Shown here one piece after another: positions 48,263 to 61,396 of a stretch of 64,000 nucleotides of DNA (its first letter is position 1; the number at the start of each line of letters is the position of its first letter). This DNA is from Moringa oleifera (taxonomy: Eukaryota; Streptophyta; Magnoliopsida; Brassicales; Moringaceae). The notes under the pieces were generated by a model. The model saw only the letters and a list, made by a program, of their open reading frames with translations. It ran no database searches and was not told where the DNA came from. The stretch covers positions 4,928,065 through 4,992,064 of the forward strand of contig JAJFZO010000575.1 of the NCBI GenBank assembly GCA_021397835.1, written 5' to 3'. The position numbers were made by a program, and so were the translations under genes.

Positions 48263-51200
48263 ATGAGATAATATATGTATGTGCGTGTAAGGATTCCTAA
48301 ATATACTGGAAGAAAGTTCAAAAAATTTCGAATTTTAGCGTTTTTTTTTTTTGTTGTAGGGGTATTCTTTTGAGGGTATAGGATTCTTAAGAAAGATAGC
48401 AATGTTTGAAGGATACTTGGACAGCAAAAAGCCAGTTGTTTGTTGAATAGGGATCACATTATGGACCTAATTTTCCGGGTTTGATAATTTATGAGAAAGG
48501 AAAGAAGTAATATATGTATACAAGAAGAATAGCTATGCGATTTGTGATGAGATGTTAGTTATATTTCTTTTGACATAAGTGCATTCAAGTATGGTTATGG
48601 CAAACTTTCAAGATTCTTGTTGAAACATAGAATCCTGACTATGCTATGTCTGATACCCAATAATAGGTGTTGAATTTCTCATCAAAATAGTCATTCTTTG
48701 ATGTATTCATCAACTTATTTTTAAAGGATTCTTGTTCTATTTTGATTCCTTTGTGCATATGTGTTGTTGGGGGAGGGTTCTGTCTTTATCTATCTGCCAG
48801 GGTTTCTGGTGGTAAAGCTTCTAGGTATCTGTTTGTGTGTTAATATCAATTTGCCAATAAAGAGCCGTAAGTTACCATCCTGGTTATGCATGAAGAGACC
48901 TGTTTATACTGTACCTTAGAGAACTTATGGATGCTCTTTTGATCATAGAGTACCTGAAGCTGTAGAGACAGTGTCATCACGTTCTTGGCCTTTTCCACAC
49001 TCCAGGCCTTTCGTGAGACCTTTCCAATCTACTGGAGCTCAAAGGTCAGTATCCACTTTAAGTTTTTGCCTCATGCTTCATTATGTAAACTAGTTCCTCT
49101 TAGCAATGTGCTGCTTTCGGATTTAGTTCTGGTAAAAATGGAAATACAGTTGTGATGCTGATATGCAAATGCTGGAATGTTTGCTTGCTTGCTTGATTAC
49201 GAATGTGCTTGTGCACACACAGTAGGGTGGTCAGACATGATGGAGACACTAATATAAGGGTAGTTCTGACCATGGCATGGCTTGCCCCAAAAGATTAAGA
49301 AGAGATACTAGTAAGTTGCCTAGAGATCTTTCAGATTGAAGCCTGGCAGACTGAGCTTGTAGAAAAACCATATTCTTGATGTTTTCACCATTCTACCTTT
49401 AGATATTAGATTGGTCATGCATTCACAATGTGTTTTCTTTCCTTGCCTCTGGTTTTTAGGAAAACATTTTGGAGTTTATGTAAATAACTAGGAGATCTAG
49501 AACTTGTTAATGCTATTTATTATTTGATAATAGGGGACTGGAAGCTGTGGACAGAGTGCCATCACCCCCTTTGGCTTTTCAGAACACCAGGCCTTCCATG
49601 AGACCTCACCAATCTGTTGAAGTTCGAAGGTGAAAATCCACTTGTAGCTTTATTCCTTTCTATTCCTTATGACATTCTTCAAACTTTTTCCTCCCACCAG
49701 TAGCTCTGCTTTCAGGAATTGCTCCTGGAAATGGCAATGTTGTTAACGATACATGCGCGCACAAGAACTGATGCATCCTTCTTGATTTGTTTTTGAACAT
49801 ATGCACATGCATGCAGACACATGCTTAGATGATGTAGATGCTTATACTCTGTTACTGCTAAAAAAAAACAAATCATTATGCAGATGCTATTATAAAGATA
49901 GTGGTTACAATAGGATGACTTGTTGCAGAAGATTAGATCAAAACTCATAAGTTGCCTAGATAACTCCTATTTGATGATTGGCAAACTGAGCTCTCAGAAA
50001 AGTCTAATCTTGACTGTGCACTGTCCTTGAGTTTTGGAGTGTGATTATGCATCTGTCAATTGGTTCTTTTCCCCACTTTTAAATATGGTAATTGGAAACA
50101 ATAGTGGATTTATTCTAATAATACGAGAAACTTCTGCATGTTCTTTTGAACACAGGGGACCTGAAGCGGTGGAAAGAGTGTTGTCACCTCCTTTGGCTTT
50201 TGAAAACTCCATTCCTGCTGTGAGAGCTTATCAACCAACTGGAGTTCAGAGGTTAAAATTCATGTGTCTGAGGTTTTATTCTTATTTTCTTACGTTTAAA
50301 AAGCTTTTAGAAGTATCTGGGGTAAATGGCAATGCTGTCAATGACACATACTCAGTTGCACACACCTGCGGTCATCATTGTTTACTTGTATGCTTAACAT
50401 GCACATACACACATGTGTAGACATTATACCAATAGTATTATGGCAATAGTAGTTATCATGGGATGACTTCGCCAAAAGATTAGTAGGATCTAATTTTCTT
50501 TCAGAATTCCCTTTCTGAAAGCTAGCAGAAAGTATATAAATATCCTAACATTGGCTTTCAGATCCCTTCTTCACTGAATTACCAGTTTGATTACTGGAAC
50601 GATGCCTTTTTGTTCCTCTATCTGGTAGTGAAGGAAAACTTAACAAATTTTATTCTATCAATAGGAGGCCTGAAGCTCCACAGAGATTGCAATCGGTTCC
50701 TTTCACCGTTGATAGGATTCATTCTGCTGCTAGTCCTCCTTACTCATCTGTGGGACTTCATAGGTGAGAGCCAGTAGCCACCAGCAACTTGTGGTCTTAT
50801 CTTTTCCTTATATCATTTTAATATTCTCTCTGATTTGGTTTGAATAATTATTTTAAGTTGCTTTCTTGTCATTCTTGCAGTTATATGCATGTAATAAAGT
50901 CTAGTATGGTGTGATTTCAGAACATCAGATGCTATTTAACATAAAACAGTGTATTGATAGCTCTTATTTTCTCCCAGGCCTGTACAATCTCCTCCTAGAT
51001 GGGTTGATGGGCAAGGATCTTCAATAAAAGATTTTGATGCCAAAAGTCATGAGGGGACTTCTGCTGTTACATCATTTGTTGCTTCACGTAATTCAGCGAC
51101 CAGCGTTACTGCTAGGGTTGCTCGATTTCAAGATCTGAAGAAAACCAGGTCACCTCCTTCGTGGTCTATAGATGGAGATGTTTCAAGGAATCTCACTCAA

Positions 51201-54200
51201 ACTTTGCCACAAAGGTAATTTCTTTCTATCTAATTTCAGTATTCTTTAGGCATCATGCATTATTTTTTTTTTCTTGATTACTTAAGTGAGAACTGAGAAA
51301 GTATTGATGCTGGTACATTTTCATTTAGTCCCTGCTCTAGAAACGTATTTTACTTTGACAATTTTATAGGGCTCCCTTAGTTCCAGTTTCAGTTTTTGAA
51401 GTTGGTTCTCATTGTCATTGTTTGTTGAACAAGATGATCTCTAGATTCACCAAGGATATAACCTGATTGTGCAAATTAGAATAGGATTTATCTAACCAAC
51501 CAAAACTAATTTGGCGTTGAGGCATAGTTGAGTCGAGTTAATGATTTTGCTTTCATGATTATATCATGGCAGCTAGGGAGTTAAAATACATGCTGGCAAT
51601 TCCCTTCAGATTATGCTTTTGGGACAATTGGCTGCCCAAGTATCTTTAGTTGGTATCTTGAAGTCAATCTTATTCTCAATTTACATGGTTTGTTGGTTCA
51701 TTAAATTTCATTGTGTAAAAGAGGCTGAATGTGAAATGTCCATCCCTTAGATCCAATCAGCACTCTCAACTATCTAGAAGCTATGTATGCAATTATGATC
51801 TAGAGACTATGATTTCGTCAACACTTGGACAGCTTATTGATAGTACGTATGTGGGGTCACTCATAGGAGGGGTAGTAGAGGCAAGGATTTACACTGCACA
51901 GTATTTATATCTATGGTTATCATATTCTTGTTTGTTTACTGGAATGCCTTAAGTGCAATTTACTCGCATCTTTTTTGCAGCTTTTCTCTCATCCTTGCAT
52001 CTCTCCCAATGTTTCTAGCATAAGTTTACGTTAATACTCATTGTTTAAAATATATTTTTTAGGTTATTTAATGCATTTGACTCCAAATTTGCTTTCCAGT
52101 AGCTGTATTTTCTTGTTGAAGAACATGGTTCCTTGGTTCCTCCAAGAACACCATCACCCCCATCAGCTTTGAAGACTGTCATTCTGTTGAGGAATTTCTC
52201 CTCTCTCCCTCTCTCTCTCCCCCCTCCCCCTTCCCCCCAAAAAAGAAACTTCCTGCCATCTGTCAGCATTTGCATGTCTAAATGGGCATGTTTCTGCACT
52301 TATATGGGTGTCTGTGTATCATGTTTGAGTTTATAATGGCTGATCTTCTAAGATTACTTCCTTTTGTGGCTGTTCTTTTAACTATAGGTAGCCCCATACA
52401 GCCATGTATTTGTTTGTGGTGCGTAGGACCCATGTGTCGAGTTTAAAGCTTGGATGCAAGTAAAGTTGGACTCTTTATGTTTTCATGGTAGTTTATTGTA
52501 TACCAATTATGATAAAGAATATTCCTGATAAAAAAATGATGAAAAATAATATTTCTAGTATGCTTCATTATTTACTGACAAGTATTGCTACTTCAGATGC
52601 ATACTTGTTGTGTGTAAATTTGTTTTTCCAGCTGGCTTGTATGAGTTGCTATCTCTTGAAAATTCCATTGTTTGTTTCACAGGCCATCTTTATCATTTGC
52701 TCAGAATAATCGTGCCAAGTTGCCTGGCAGTCATTCCAACTTCTTGGCTCATCAAGATCTGTCCTCCGTCTCCCCTTACATAAGTGCTTATGATTCTGAA
52801 AGGAGTCTCTCACATGAAGTAACTGATGTAGAAGCCCCAAAAAGATCAATGTCCCCACCTGTACAATCAATGAATGAAGTTTTCCAGGATAACCAAAAGT
52901 TTGCTCAGAATTACTCTGAAAGGTATACCAGCCTCAGCAGATTGTAAAATCTATATGCTTTGTCTTTTTTATTCCCCTGAGATAATTATCTAAGAGCCAT
53001 TACATTGGCACAATTTGTGTACGAGGGTAAAAAGAATTTGTATTGTTTTCTATATCTGAAGAAAATATTGACCATGAAGTTGTTTAAGGACATGGTGATG
53101 GGGCTTGAGTTTCTGAACTTGTTAGGATGAGAACTCTATGCTTTATCTGTAGAACAAACAAGAGTTCCGCAACCCTCACCCGCACCCCGCCCCCCCCCCC
53201 CCCCCCCCCCCCCCGCGAAAGTTCTTTCTCCTTATTAGAGTCAAGGTCAGTTACACCTCAGTCCCAAGCTTCAAACGTTTAGAAACCTCAAATTTCTTCA
53301 CTAGGGAGGATATGCATTATATTTTTAGGATAGCCAAATATCAATATTTTCTTGTGAAAATAAAAAAAAGAAGACATTCTTATACAACATAATAGGAATT
53401 GGAGCAGTAGGATGTAGTAGGTTGGCATTTATCATTGGCTAGTAGGAAATTGGATGCATATGAACACTGTTATTTCTTTATCATCATCAAGCTTTTTATG
53501 ATGTAAGCCCCTCAAAGAATATTTTCTCCTATGTGGTAAGTGAGCCTGTTATGTGCTTCTTTTGCCAGGCCTTTGGCATTTCCTCCTAGGTTCAATACCA
53601 GATCAAACGTTCTTCTCAGCAACTCTGATTCTCAAGTTCCTGAGGGGTCCCTTCCATCTGCAGGCAATTTTGTTGCTGCTCCAACTAGGCCCAACAGCTT
53701 CTCAGTTCCAAAAAGGACAAGGTCTCCTCCTTTACTTTCCACTGAAGAAATTTCCAAGGGAAACATTGGATCCTCTCAAGATGAAACCGAACGGTAAATT
53801 GTTGACTGCATTGACTCTGTTTGTGATCTGTATGTCAAGATTCCTTATAATCTTTTAAAATCTTGCCTTAATAATTTATAGAGACACGCAAGCAAAAGCA
53901 AAGCGGTTGACTCGCTTCAAGAATGAATTAAGTGAAACTGTGCCTCTCAGTCTCACTGACACTTCAGATAAAAAGTTTTCTGCTAATAGATATCAGCAGT
54001 CTCTGGTGGAGAGACAAACATTTGCTGGGCAACATTCTACAGAATCAACAAAGAAGATTCCCAATGGCTATGGAGTATCTGATTATGAAGGCTTGGAAAC
54101 ATCCACTGTTATTATTGGGTTATGCCCAGATATGTGTCCTGGTATGAGTCAACTTCTAAATCTAGGAGCAAGCTTGTGTGTAGAATGGTATTCTAAAGTT

Positions 54201-57200
54201 CAGGTCTGATTTAGTTTTGAGTTCCTCAGTGATAAAGAAATTTTGACCAACATAGATGTGCAACATGCCATGTAATCCTTTGGTATCTTAAAGAAAGTGG
54301 CTTTCTTTAGTGCATAGTAGTGAGATGAGTGAAAATGTCTTTTCCTGTTTTTTGCTGTGGTTTTCAGAGTCAGAAAGGGGAGAGCGAGAAAGGAAAGGGG
54401 ATCTTGACCAGTATGAACGCTTGGAGGGGGATAGAAATCAAACCAACAAATACCTTGCCGTTAAGAAGGTAATCTTTGCATCACATGTATTTTGTCCGTC
54501 AGCTGAGCCGAAGTCAATTAAGACTTGATTCTTTCAGAAAAAATTTAGTCCATGCTTCATTTTTCACTTGTAATGTGGATGCTCATATACTTTTCTCACA
54601 GTACACTAGGACAGCTGAGAGGGAAGCAAATTTGATACGACCCATGCCAATCCTCCAAAAGACAATTGATTATCTGCTCAATCTGCTAGATCAGCCTTAT
54701 GATGACAGGTTTCTCAGCATGTATAACTTTTTATGGGACCGGATGAGAGCCATTCGAATGGACCTGAGGATGCAGCATATTTTTGACCAAGGGGCTATAA
54801 CCATGCTAGAGCAAATGGTTTGTCTTTGTCAAAGTAATATTTGTTTTAAATAGATGGCTTTTCTCATCTTGAATATTTTAAAAATGTAATTTTACATACT
54901 TGGCTCCAAATAAATGGTTGGGGTGGATGCTTCTCATTGAGGTAGCATGCTAGTGCATACATGGAAACCTTTTGGACTGATTATTAATATGAGCTCCATA
55001 TGAATTTTTGCTGAGAAATTGAACCTTTTGGGCTCTTAACTAATTGAGTTGATAATGGTATTCTGCTGGTTATACCTTTGTTTAGTATTTTAGGAGCATT
55101 ATATATTTGATTGTTGATCTGATCAAGTTCTTGGATATTGACCTGTAGCATGTATTGACTCTTTCCATTCTGGTTGAAATTTAGTTCTTTTTGGAGGCAA
55201 GGAATAACAACATGCATGCACAGAAAATGTTTGCTATAAGCTTATAATTGTATGGTGGCTAGATTTTACTTGAAAGCTGTTTAAGTTTTTGGGTGGGGCA
55301 TATCGAACACCTTCTTTCCTTGATCCTTGATTTTTTAAACTTTTCTTCATGTTTATGAGGCATAAGTTCTGCACTGTTGCATTGGGATAGGAGATATGTG
55401 CCACAAGCATGATAGTTGATTTGATAGTCTAAACTTTGCTGATTGCCCTGATGTCAGATAAGGCTTCACATAATTGCCATGCATGAATTATGTGAGTACA
55501 CTAAAGGAGAGGGCTTTGTGGAGGGGTTTGATGCGCACCTCAATATTGAACAGATGAACAAAACATCGGTTGAGTTGTTTCAAATGTATGATGATCACAG
55601 AAAGAAAGGAATAAATGTCCCAACAGAAAAGGAATTTCGAGGCTATTATGCGCTTCTCAAACTTGACAAGCATCCTGGTTATAAAGTAAGTCATCCGTAA
55701 CATAACTTTATTGTACAGGTTTCAGTTGACATTTTATTCGAAATAAGCTATGCCTGTTAGGTTGAACCTGCAGAGCTTTCACTCGATCTTGCAAAGATGA
55801 TCCCGGAGATGAGACAAACTCCAGAAGTGATTTTTGCACGAGATGTGGCAAGGTTGTCCCTTCTCTCCAAAGTTTATGTGGAGGTTACATGTGCTTGGAT
55901 TTGATCTAATAATTGAAATGATTTGTACCTACAGAGCTTGCAGAACTGTTAATTTCATTGGCTTCTTTCGCCTTGCAAGGAAAGCAAGTTACCTTCAAGC
56001 ATGCCTCATGCATGCTCATTTTGCCAAGGTATTTGGGAGTATTGTTTATGGTACTTAGAGTAGGTCATTGTATGTAGGTCATTGTATGATGAGCTTGGTC
56101 TTTAGTTTTCAGATAGCATAGCCTTCTTCATCTGTCACTGTTCCATTGGTTGGTAAAAATAGTCTGTTGAGCATACACCACACAGTTCTGATTTGAGGGA
56201 AGGCAAAATATTGTTATGATCTGTTCCCTGTCCTAATCATTAAGCTATAAGATGTGCACAGATAATGATTTGCAGGTACTTGAACATAGGATGACCCCCT
56301 TGCTTCTTGGCTACGTTATGAGACTACAATTCTAAGCAGGCCACTCTTAATATTAACAGAAGTAAATAATGCCCTAATATGCCTTCAAATTCTGTACTAT
56401 AGGAATTGTATGGATATTTAGCTCCGTTATATGTTTGATATTCTACATTAACTAATTATTTCTCTCATCAGTTTGTCTAATTGAATGTGTTTATTGTACT
56501 TTGACCTTTTTAATGAGTTATTCTCAGACACTTCCACTTAGGTTGGTAGGAGTTAAAAGGCTGGAAGAAATAGAGAATCATGGCTACTTCCCTTGTTTGG
56601 TTGCAAGGAATCCTGGGAGGCAAGGGATCTAGAAGGGTTAGCTTCCATCATAATCATACTGAAAGAACCTTAAAAAATGTAGCAGAAATGAAAGGATAAG
56701 AGGAGGTTGCATTGGAACAAGTTTCTTTATTTTGTATTTTAACCTCTTGACCATTGTTTTCAATTTCTGTTCCTCTATCTCCTTTCCTTCATCTCAGCCA
56801 AACATGTTGCAGAAAGTTTCAGTTTTGTCGTTTTGCTTTTCTTTTCAATCAAGTCCTTCTCCATTATGCCTTCTGTAGAACTGAATGTTGTATCTGTTAC
56901 ATCATTTGTTTGATGTTTGATGTTATGGAGAATTCTGAGAATTATGCCTGCACAGAAAAAACAAATTCTCTCCAAACTAGCCATGTTGATGCACAGACTT
57001 ATTGAGTTTTTCTGCCTCTCCAGAAGTGCCTGCAAAAATATCTGGAGTTAAATAAAATTTATGAAACATCTTCGTGTTAGGTCCCTGGTTGCAAGGCATG
57101 AGACTTCTGATGAGAATCATGGGAGAACCACACCCAAAGTTACCTATTGAAATAGGGGAGCCCGGGGAGCCCAAAACTTTATAAACTCCACATAAAAAAG

Positions 57201-60200
57201 CTTATACTTCCGATGTGAAACCCATATCTGGCAACCAGTACCCTAACATTTCATCACGTTCTGCAACCCTAGTACCCATACTGGTTGGCTATGCATTAGT
57301 CCTTGACTAACCCCAAGTGAACACTATAAGACTGATGTCATCACCTTTGTAGCACGATTGCAACTGGGAGGCATGATGGATGCTCTGATACCAATTCATA
57401 AGAATTTTGAAAGAATCATACCCCAAAAGCTAGTTATTGAAGCGGGAGAGTCAAAGCCTTATAAACCACACAGAAGAAGCCCATAATTTTGATGTGGGAT
57501 CAAATCTCATATTTACAGCCAGGACCTTAACATCTTGCTGTTGATTATGACATTTGGAATTTATGGTTGTTAATACTTGGGCTTTTATCTTTCAATGTTA
57601 AGATTGGACTGGTATGTAGATGAAAGATTTGCATGTAGTTGTTAAGAGTAATGTTTTCTCACTGTGTTTGCTGTTTTGATCAGTTGCGAACCCAGGCACT
57701 TGCGTCTCTGCACTCTGGTTTATTGAATAACCAAGGTCTCCCTGTAGCTCATGTTTCCAAGTGGCTGGGGATGGAGGTACCACTTTCTTGTCTTATGTAA
57801 GTTGCGGTTTGTCCCTGTTTTGTGTGGAAAGTTCCTGTATGTCTTACATTTGCCTGTTGGTCATGAAATTAGGAAGAGGACATAGAGAGTCTTTTGGATT
57901 ACCATGGGTTTTCTATAAAGGAATTTGAAGAGCCATACATGGTGAAGGATGGTCCGTTCCTCAATGCAGACAAGGATTATCCTACTAGGTGTTCTAAACT
58001 TGTTCATCTGAAAAAGTCAAGAAGAATAATTGAGGATGTTTCACCTGCTTGTCAAGAACTACCCTTGTCTACAGAAGCAACCAAAGAGATTCAGCTGGGT
58101 ACAATCTGTAATCAAGATGCAAAACTCGTCCCTTCTATTGAAAGGGAGAGTTTATTCCAGGCAGACGATGAAGAAATGCCAGATCCTGAAACTCCTTCGT
58201 ACCCAAAGGAAGGTGCACAAATGCAATCACTGTTTGGGAAATCAATAATTGATCGACAGAGTCAAGATGACCATCAGGGCGCTGACACCTCCTTTTCTCC
58301 ATCTGGTATCCCGTTGGTCCATAGTTCCCCTAGATTCCCACCTGCTGAAGTTGGAAGCATGGAGAAACGAAATAATGATCCTCCTTTCAGTATCTTCCCT
58401 GAAAAAAGTATGTGTTTTGGTGCTGAAGCTGTGCCATTGCAATTTGTGTCAAGAACATCTCTGCAACAGAGTTTGTCAATATCTATACCGTCAGAAATTG
58501 TGTCAAAAACTCCCCTGCTAGAGAGTTCCCCACGAAAATATGATTATACTGTTGAGAATTCAGTGCCTGAAAGAAAAGTTGCTAATAACTTTGAAAATGA
58601 AGGACCTTGTGACATTCAGCCAGAAAATGAAAATGAGAATGATGAAGTTATGGCAAATCATCAGGATCAAGAAGTTGCTGAGGCAAAACTGAAGTTGATG
58701 ACAAGGTTTTAGCTTATTCAGCTGCTTTTACTTTTAAGTTGAGATTAGTAAAACCTATCATGTGTCTTACCTTTCTTGCCGTACTCACCTGTTCAGGTTA
58801 TGGAGACGACGTGCTTCCAAGCAAAAGGAGTTACGCGAGCAAAGGCAGCTTGCAGCTAGTGCTGCATTAAATTCGTTGTCATTGGGACCACCAATTCAAC
58901 TAAAGAAGGATGTAAGCTTTTCTATTTTTTCATTTGCTTTGTAAGTTCCATACACTCATTACTGTTTCTTTTAAAAAAAAAAAATTCATTAATTGCTTTC
59001 TTAACTTCCTTGCAATCCAAAACAGTCGCATCTCTCCCTTTCTCTCTCTGCACGTAAATTCACATGCATTAAAGAATATCATAGGTTTCTTTGGGCCAGA
59101 AAATCATAGTTGCATACCGGCACAGAAGAATTACAGAACATCAGTACATTTCTTGTGGCCAGCAAATAATGGTTACATTACCTAGCACAGAAGAATTACA
59201 TAATATCATTACATTTCTTATGGCCAGCTGATCAGAGTTGCATTAATTAGCAGAGAGGACAAATCTTTAGGTCTGCATTAACTCATGGTTGCATAAATAT
59301 TTCACAAGCAACAAAACCATCTCTGTGAATAACATTCTGTTTGCCTATTTGTTTACCATTGTTTTCCTTGCTTTTTTTCTATGAAATTAACATGCAATGA
59401 TCTGTTTGCTGAAGCCATTATATATGTGTTTTGTTTTTGAGAAGAGCCATTGCGCACTTTGATATGCATGAGTGGGTAACATATATATTTACTATCAATA
59501 CTGTCATACATGGTCTCATTGTTGAACAGCAAAATTAGCCAGAAAAGTTACTTTAAATTTAGTCTTTGAGCTTCACGACTCTCCTTTTTGTCTGTACAGC
59601 AACCAAGCACACTTAGAGAGTTCGATATTGATCACATTCTTAGAGTGAGATATGAGAAGCACGAACGTTCACGGTCAAGGCTGAATGTTTCAGATGTGAC
59701 CATGGATATATTGAGCAAAAGGAACCCAGATGCTAAATGTCTGTGCTGGAAAATAATTCTATGTTCTCATATGGACAACTCGGTGGACAAACCTATGGCT
59801 GGGAGCCAGGTGGCTCATTTGACAGCAGACCAGTGGTTGTTGTCAAAGCTCATGCCTAGCCAAGAAACTGATGATGGGGATGATGTGGTAATTTCTTCTC
59901 CTGGTGTGTCAATATGGAAGAAATCAGTTGCAAGCCAATCTGGTGCCGATTTGTTGTTCTGTTTATCAGTTGTTAAGAATGCAGAATTTGACCATCTGAA
60001 TGAGACAGTATCTGGTGCAAACGCAGTTTTGTTTGTCACATCTGAAAGCATCCCATGGAATATCCAGAAAATGCAACTTAATAACCTCCTGATGGCAATA
60101 CCATCTGGCTCCTGCCTTCCGCTTTTGATTGTAAGTGGCTCATACAGTGAAGAGTTTTCAGATCCCATCTCCATCATAGTATATCAATTGGGCCTCCTTG

Positions 60201-61396
60201 ACATTGACAAGTCACGAGTAGGTAGCTTTTCGGTTATTTTCCTTGTTGATAATGGGCAAATGGAACATGCTGATGGGTTTTACAGTGATGAGAGGTTAAG
60301 AGAAGGGTTACAGTGGCTGGCCAGTGAGTCACCCTTGCAACCAATTCTTCACTGTGTGAAAGCACGTGAACTTGTGCTGACTCATTTGAGTTCTTTATTG
60401 TGTGTGCTTGACAAGATGACTGATTATGAAGTAGGTCCAAACCACTGTATCTCAGCCTTCAATGAAGCATTGGATCGGTCAGTGGAAAATATTCATGCTG
60501 CTGCTGAAGCAAATCCTGCCAATTGGCCTTGTCCTGAGATTGCATTTCTGGCGGATTACAGTGATGAGCATTTGATGGTGAACTGGTACCTCCCAACTAT
60601 AGGATGGAGCTCTCCAGCAAAGATTGAGCCGCTCAGTTATGCATTAAAGGATTGTAAACTTCCACTTTTTGATGATGATATATCATGGTTGTCCAGTGGT
60701 TGTGCTGATGGTGAAGAGATTGAAAACCAGAGATCACAGCTTCTGAACTGCTTAATTAGATATTTGACACAATCAAGTCGAATGATGGGAGTTCCACTAG
60801 CAACCAAAGAGGTTTCTGTAATGCTCCAAAGAAGCACGCGGCTTGAACTTCACAACTCAACCTATTATATTGTTCCACAGTGGGTTATGATCTTCAGAAG
60901 GATTTTCAATTGGCGACTAACGACTTTGTCTGGTGGGGCATTCTCTTCCCCTTATGTTCTGGAGTCCCATCTGTTTGCTTCAGCTTCAGGTGATCTGGAT
61001 AAGCCAGTCTATGATGATAGCTTATATGCACCACATCATTCAAGTCATCCATCTCTAGATGAAATAATTGAAGTTAGCTGCAGCCCCCTCAAATCTAAAG
61101 GGAATCAATTACAGAAAGAGGCTCTTCTGCCACTGCCGGTGATAGACTCAAATAATGAAGTTGTGGAGGCTGCTAATACAGGTAACTTGATTGACAATAT
61201 TATGAACTTTTCAGAGAATGGTGGCTCGGATGTTGTTGATGATATTGCAGACATAAAGAATAAATTAAATGATAGAACTAGTGAAATGATAGTCCCTGGT
61301 GAAGTGGCAAGGGAAGCAGAACACTTGGGCAAGTTGTTGGAGAAGTGTAACTTATTACAGAACAATATAGCTAAGAAGCTGTCAATTTATTTCTGA
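48099..61396 (+). CDS. SAC3B: SAC3 family protein B (SAC3/GANP domain, mRNA export)
   Basis: Scaffold of the TREX-2 complex at the nuclear pore, linking transcription to mRNA export; plant SAC3B is also tied to RNA-directed DNA methylation. Eighteen exons, 1675 aa: 48099-48208, 48949-49044, 49534-49629, 50156-50251, 50665-50763, 50978-51214, 52683-52922, 53569-53793, 53882-54141, 54368-54468, 54602-54817, 55458-55685, 55761-55852, 55935-56028, 57684-57776, 57873-58705, 58797-58911 and 59600-61396. The N-terminus (MAFSGFGKDSGP) precedes four homologous 32-33-residue repeats, one per exon 2-5. A Ser/Pro-rich linker follows. The SAC3/GANP domain runs from PDMCPESERGERER (about 482) to about 775, with QTNKYLAVKKYTRTAERE and FRLARKASYLQACLM. 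Exon 17 is a basic helix (RLWRRRASKQKELREQRQ). The 598-residue last exon is the C-terminal region that ends KKLSIYF. Exon 1 appears to use a GC donor. The frame holds throughout. Confidence 0.95.
48219..48254. repeat. CT microsatellite just inside SAC3B intron 1
   Basis: Eighteen CT units begin 10 nt after the GC donor at 48209. Reading into the intron meets an in-frame TGA at 48264, so the repeat is not coding in the SAC3B frame. Confidence 0.97.
48949..50977 (+). repeat. Four tandem exon-intron units in SAC3B
   Basis: Units begin at 48949, 49534, 50156 and 50665, each with one exon of 96, 96, 96 and 99 nt, all starting and ending in phase 2. The encoded peptides share PEAV-x-R-V, S-PPLAF and an arginine at the end. 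The introns of the first three units are also alike, for example the atggcaatg-like and atgggatgac/aagatta blocks, so whole exon-plus-intron segments were duplicated. The fourth unit is the most diverged. Confidence 0.9.
53190..53214. repeat. Poly-C tract in SAC3B intron 7
   Basis: Twenty-five consecutive C, flanked by cytosine-rich sequence, within the intron 52923-53568. Tracts of this length are unusual in AT-rich plant introns, can form i-motif or G-quadruplex structures and are difficult to sequence. Confidence 0.95.
57108..57532 (-). mobile_element. TRIM-like LTR mini-retrotransposon in SAC3B intron 14
   Basis: Two diverged direct repeats of about 140 bp flank a short internal part. 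In minus-strand order, LTR A is 57394-57532 (starts TGTTAAGG), the primer-binding site TGGTATCAGAGC is at 57382-57393, the internal region is about 57249-57381, and LTR B is 57108-57248 (TGTTAGGG to CTCATCA). The binding site complements the 3' end of initiator methionine tRNA, as in many plant Copia and TRIM elements. The LTRs share TTTATAA and an AGCTTTTGGGGT/AACTTTGGGTGT block. No protein is encoded. The element lies antisense to SAC3B inside a 1655-nt intron. I could not see a clean target-site duplication. Confidence 0.82.
59065..59245. repeat. Tandem repeat of about 65 bp in SAC3B intron 17
   Basis: About three imperfect copies in the intron 58912-59599. Recurring words are cacagaagaattaca (59121 and 59186), acatttctt followed by tggcc (59156 and 59221) and gttgcat or gttacat. 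The first copy is partial. Spacing between equal words is 64-66 bp. Confidence 0.88.

Noticed and set aside
48209..48300. Extension of SAC3B exon 1 through the CT repeat to a GT donor
   Set aside because: The GT at 48259 breaks the frame with exon 2, and the later GTs (48281, 48287) come after an in-frame TGA at 48264.
57076..57097. Plus-strand segment tgttaggtccctggttgcaa resembling the TRIM LTR start in inverted orientation
   Set aside because: Only about 20 bp are similar, too short to claim an inverted LTR or a third repeat.
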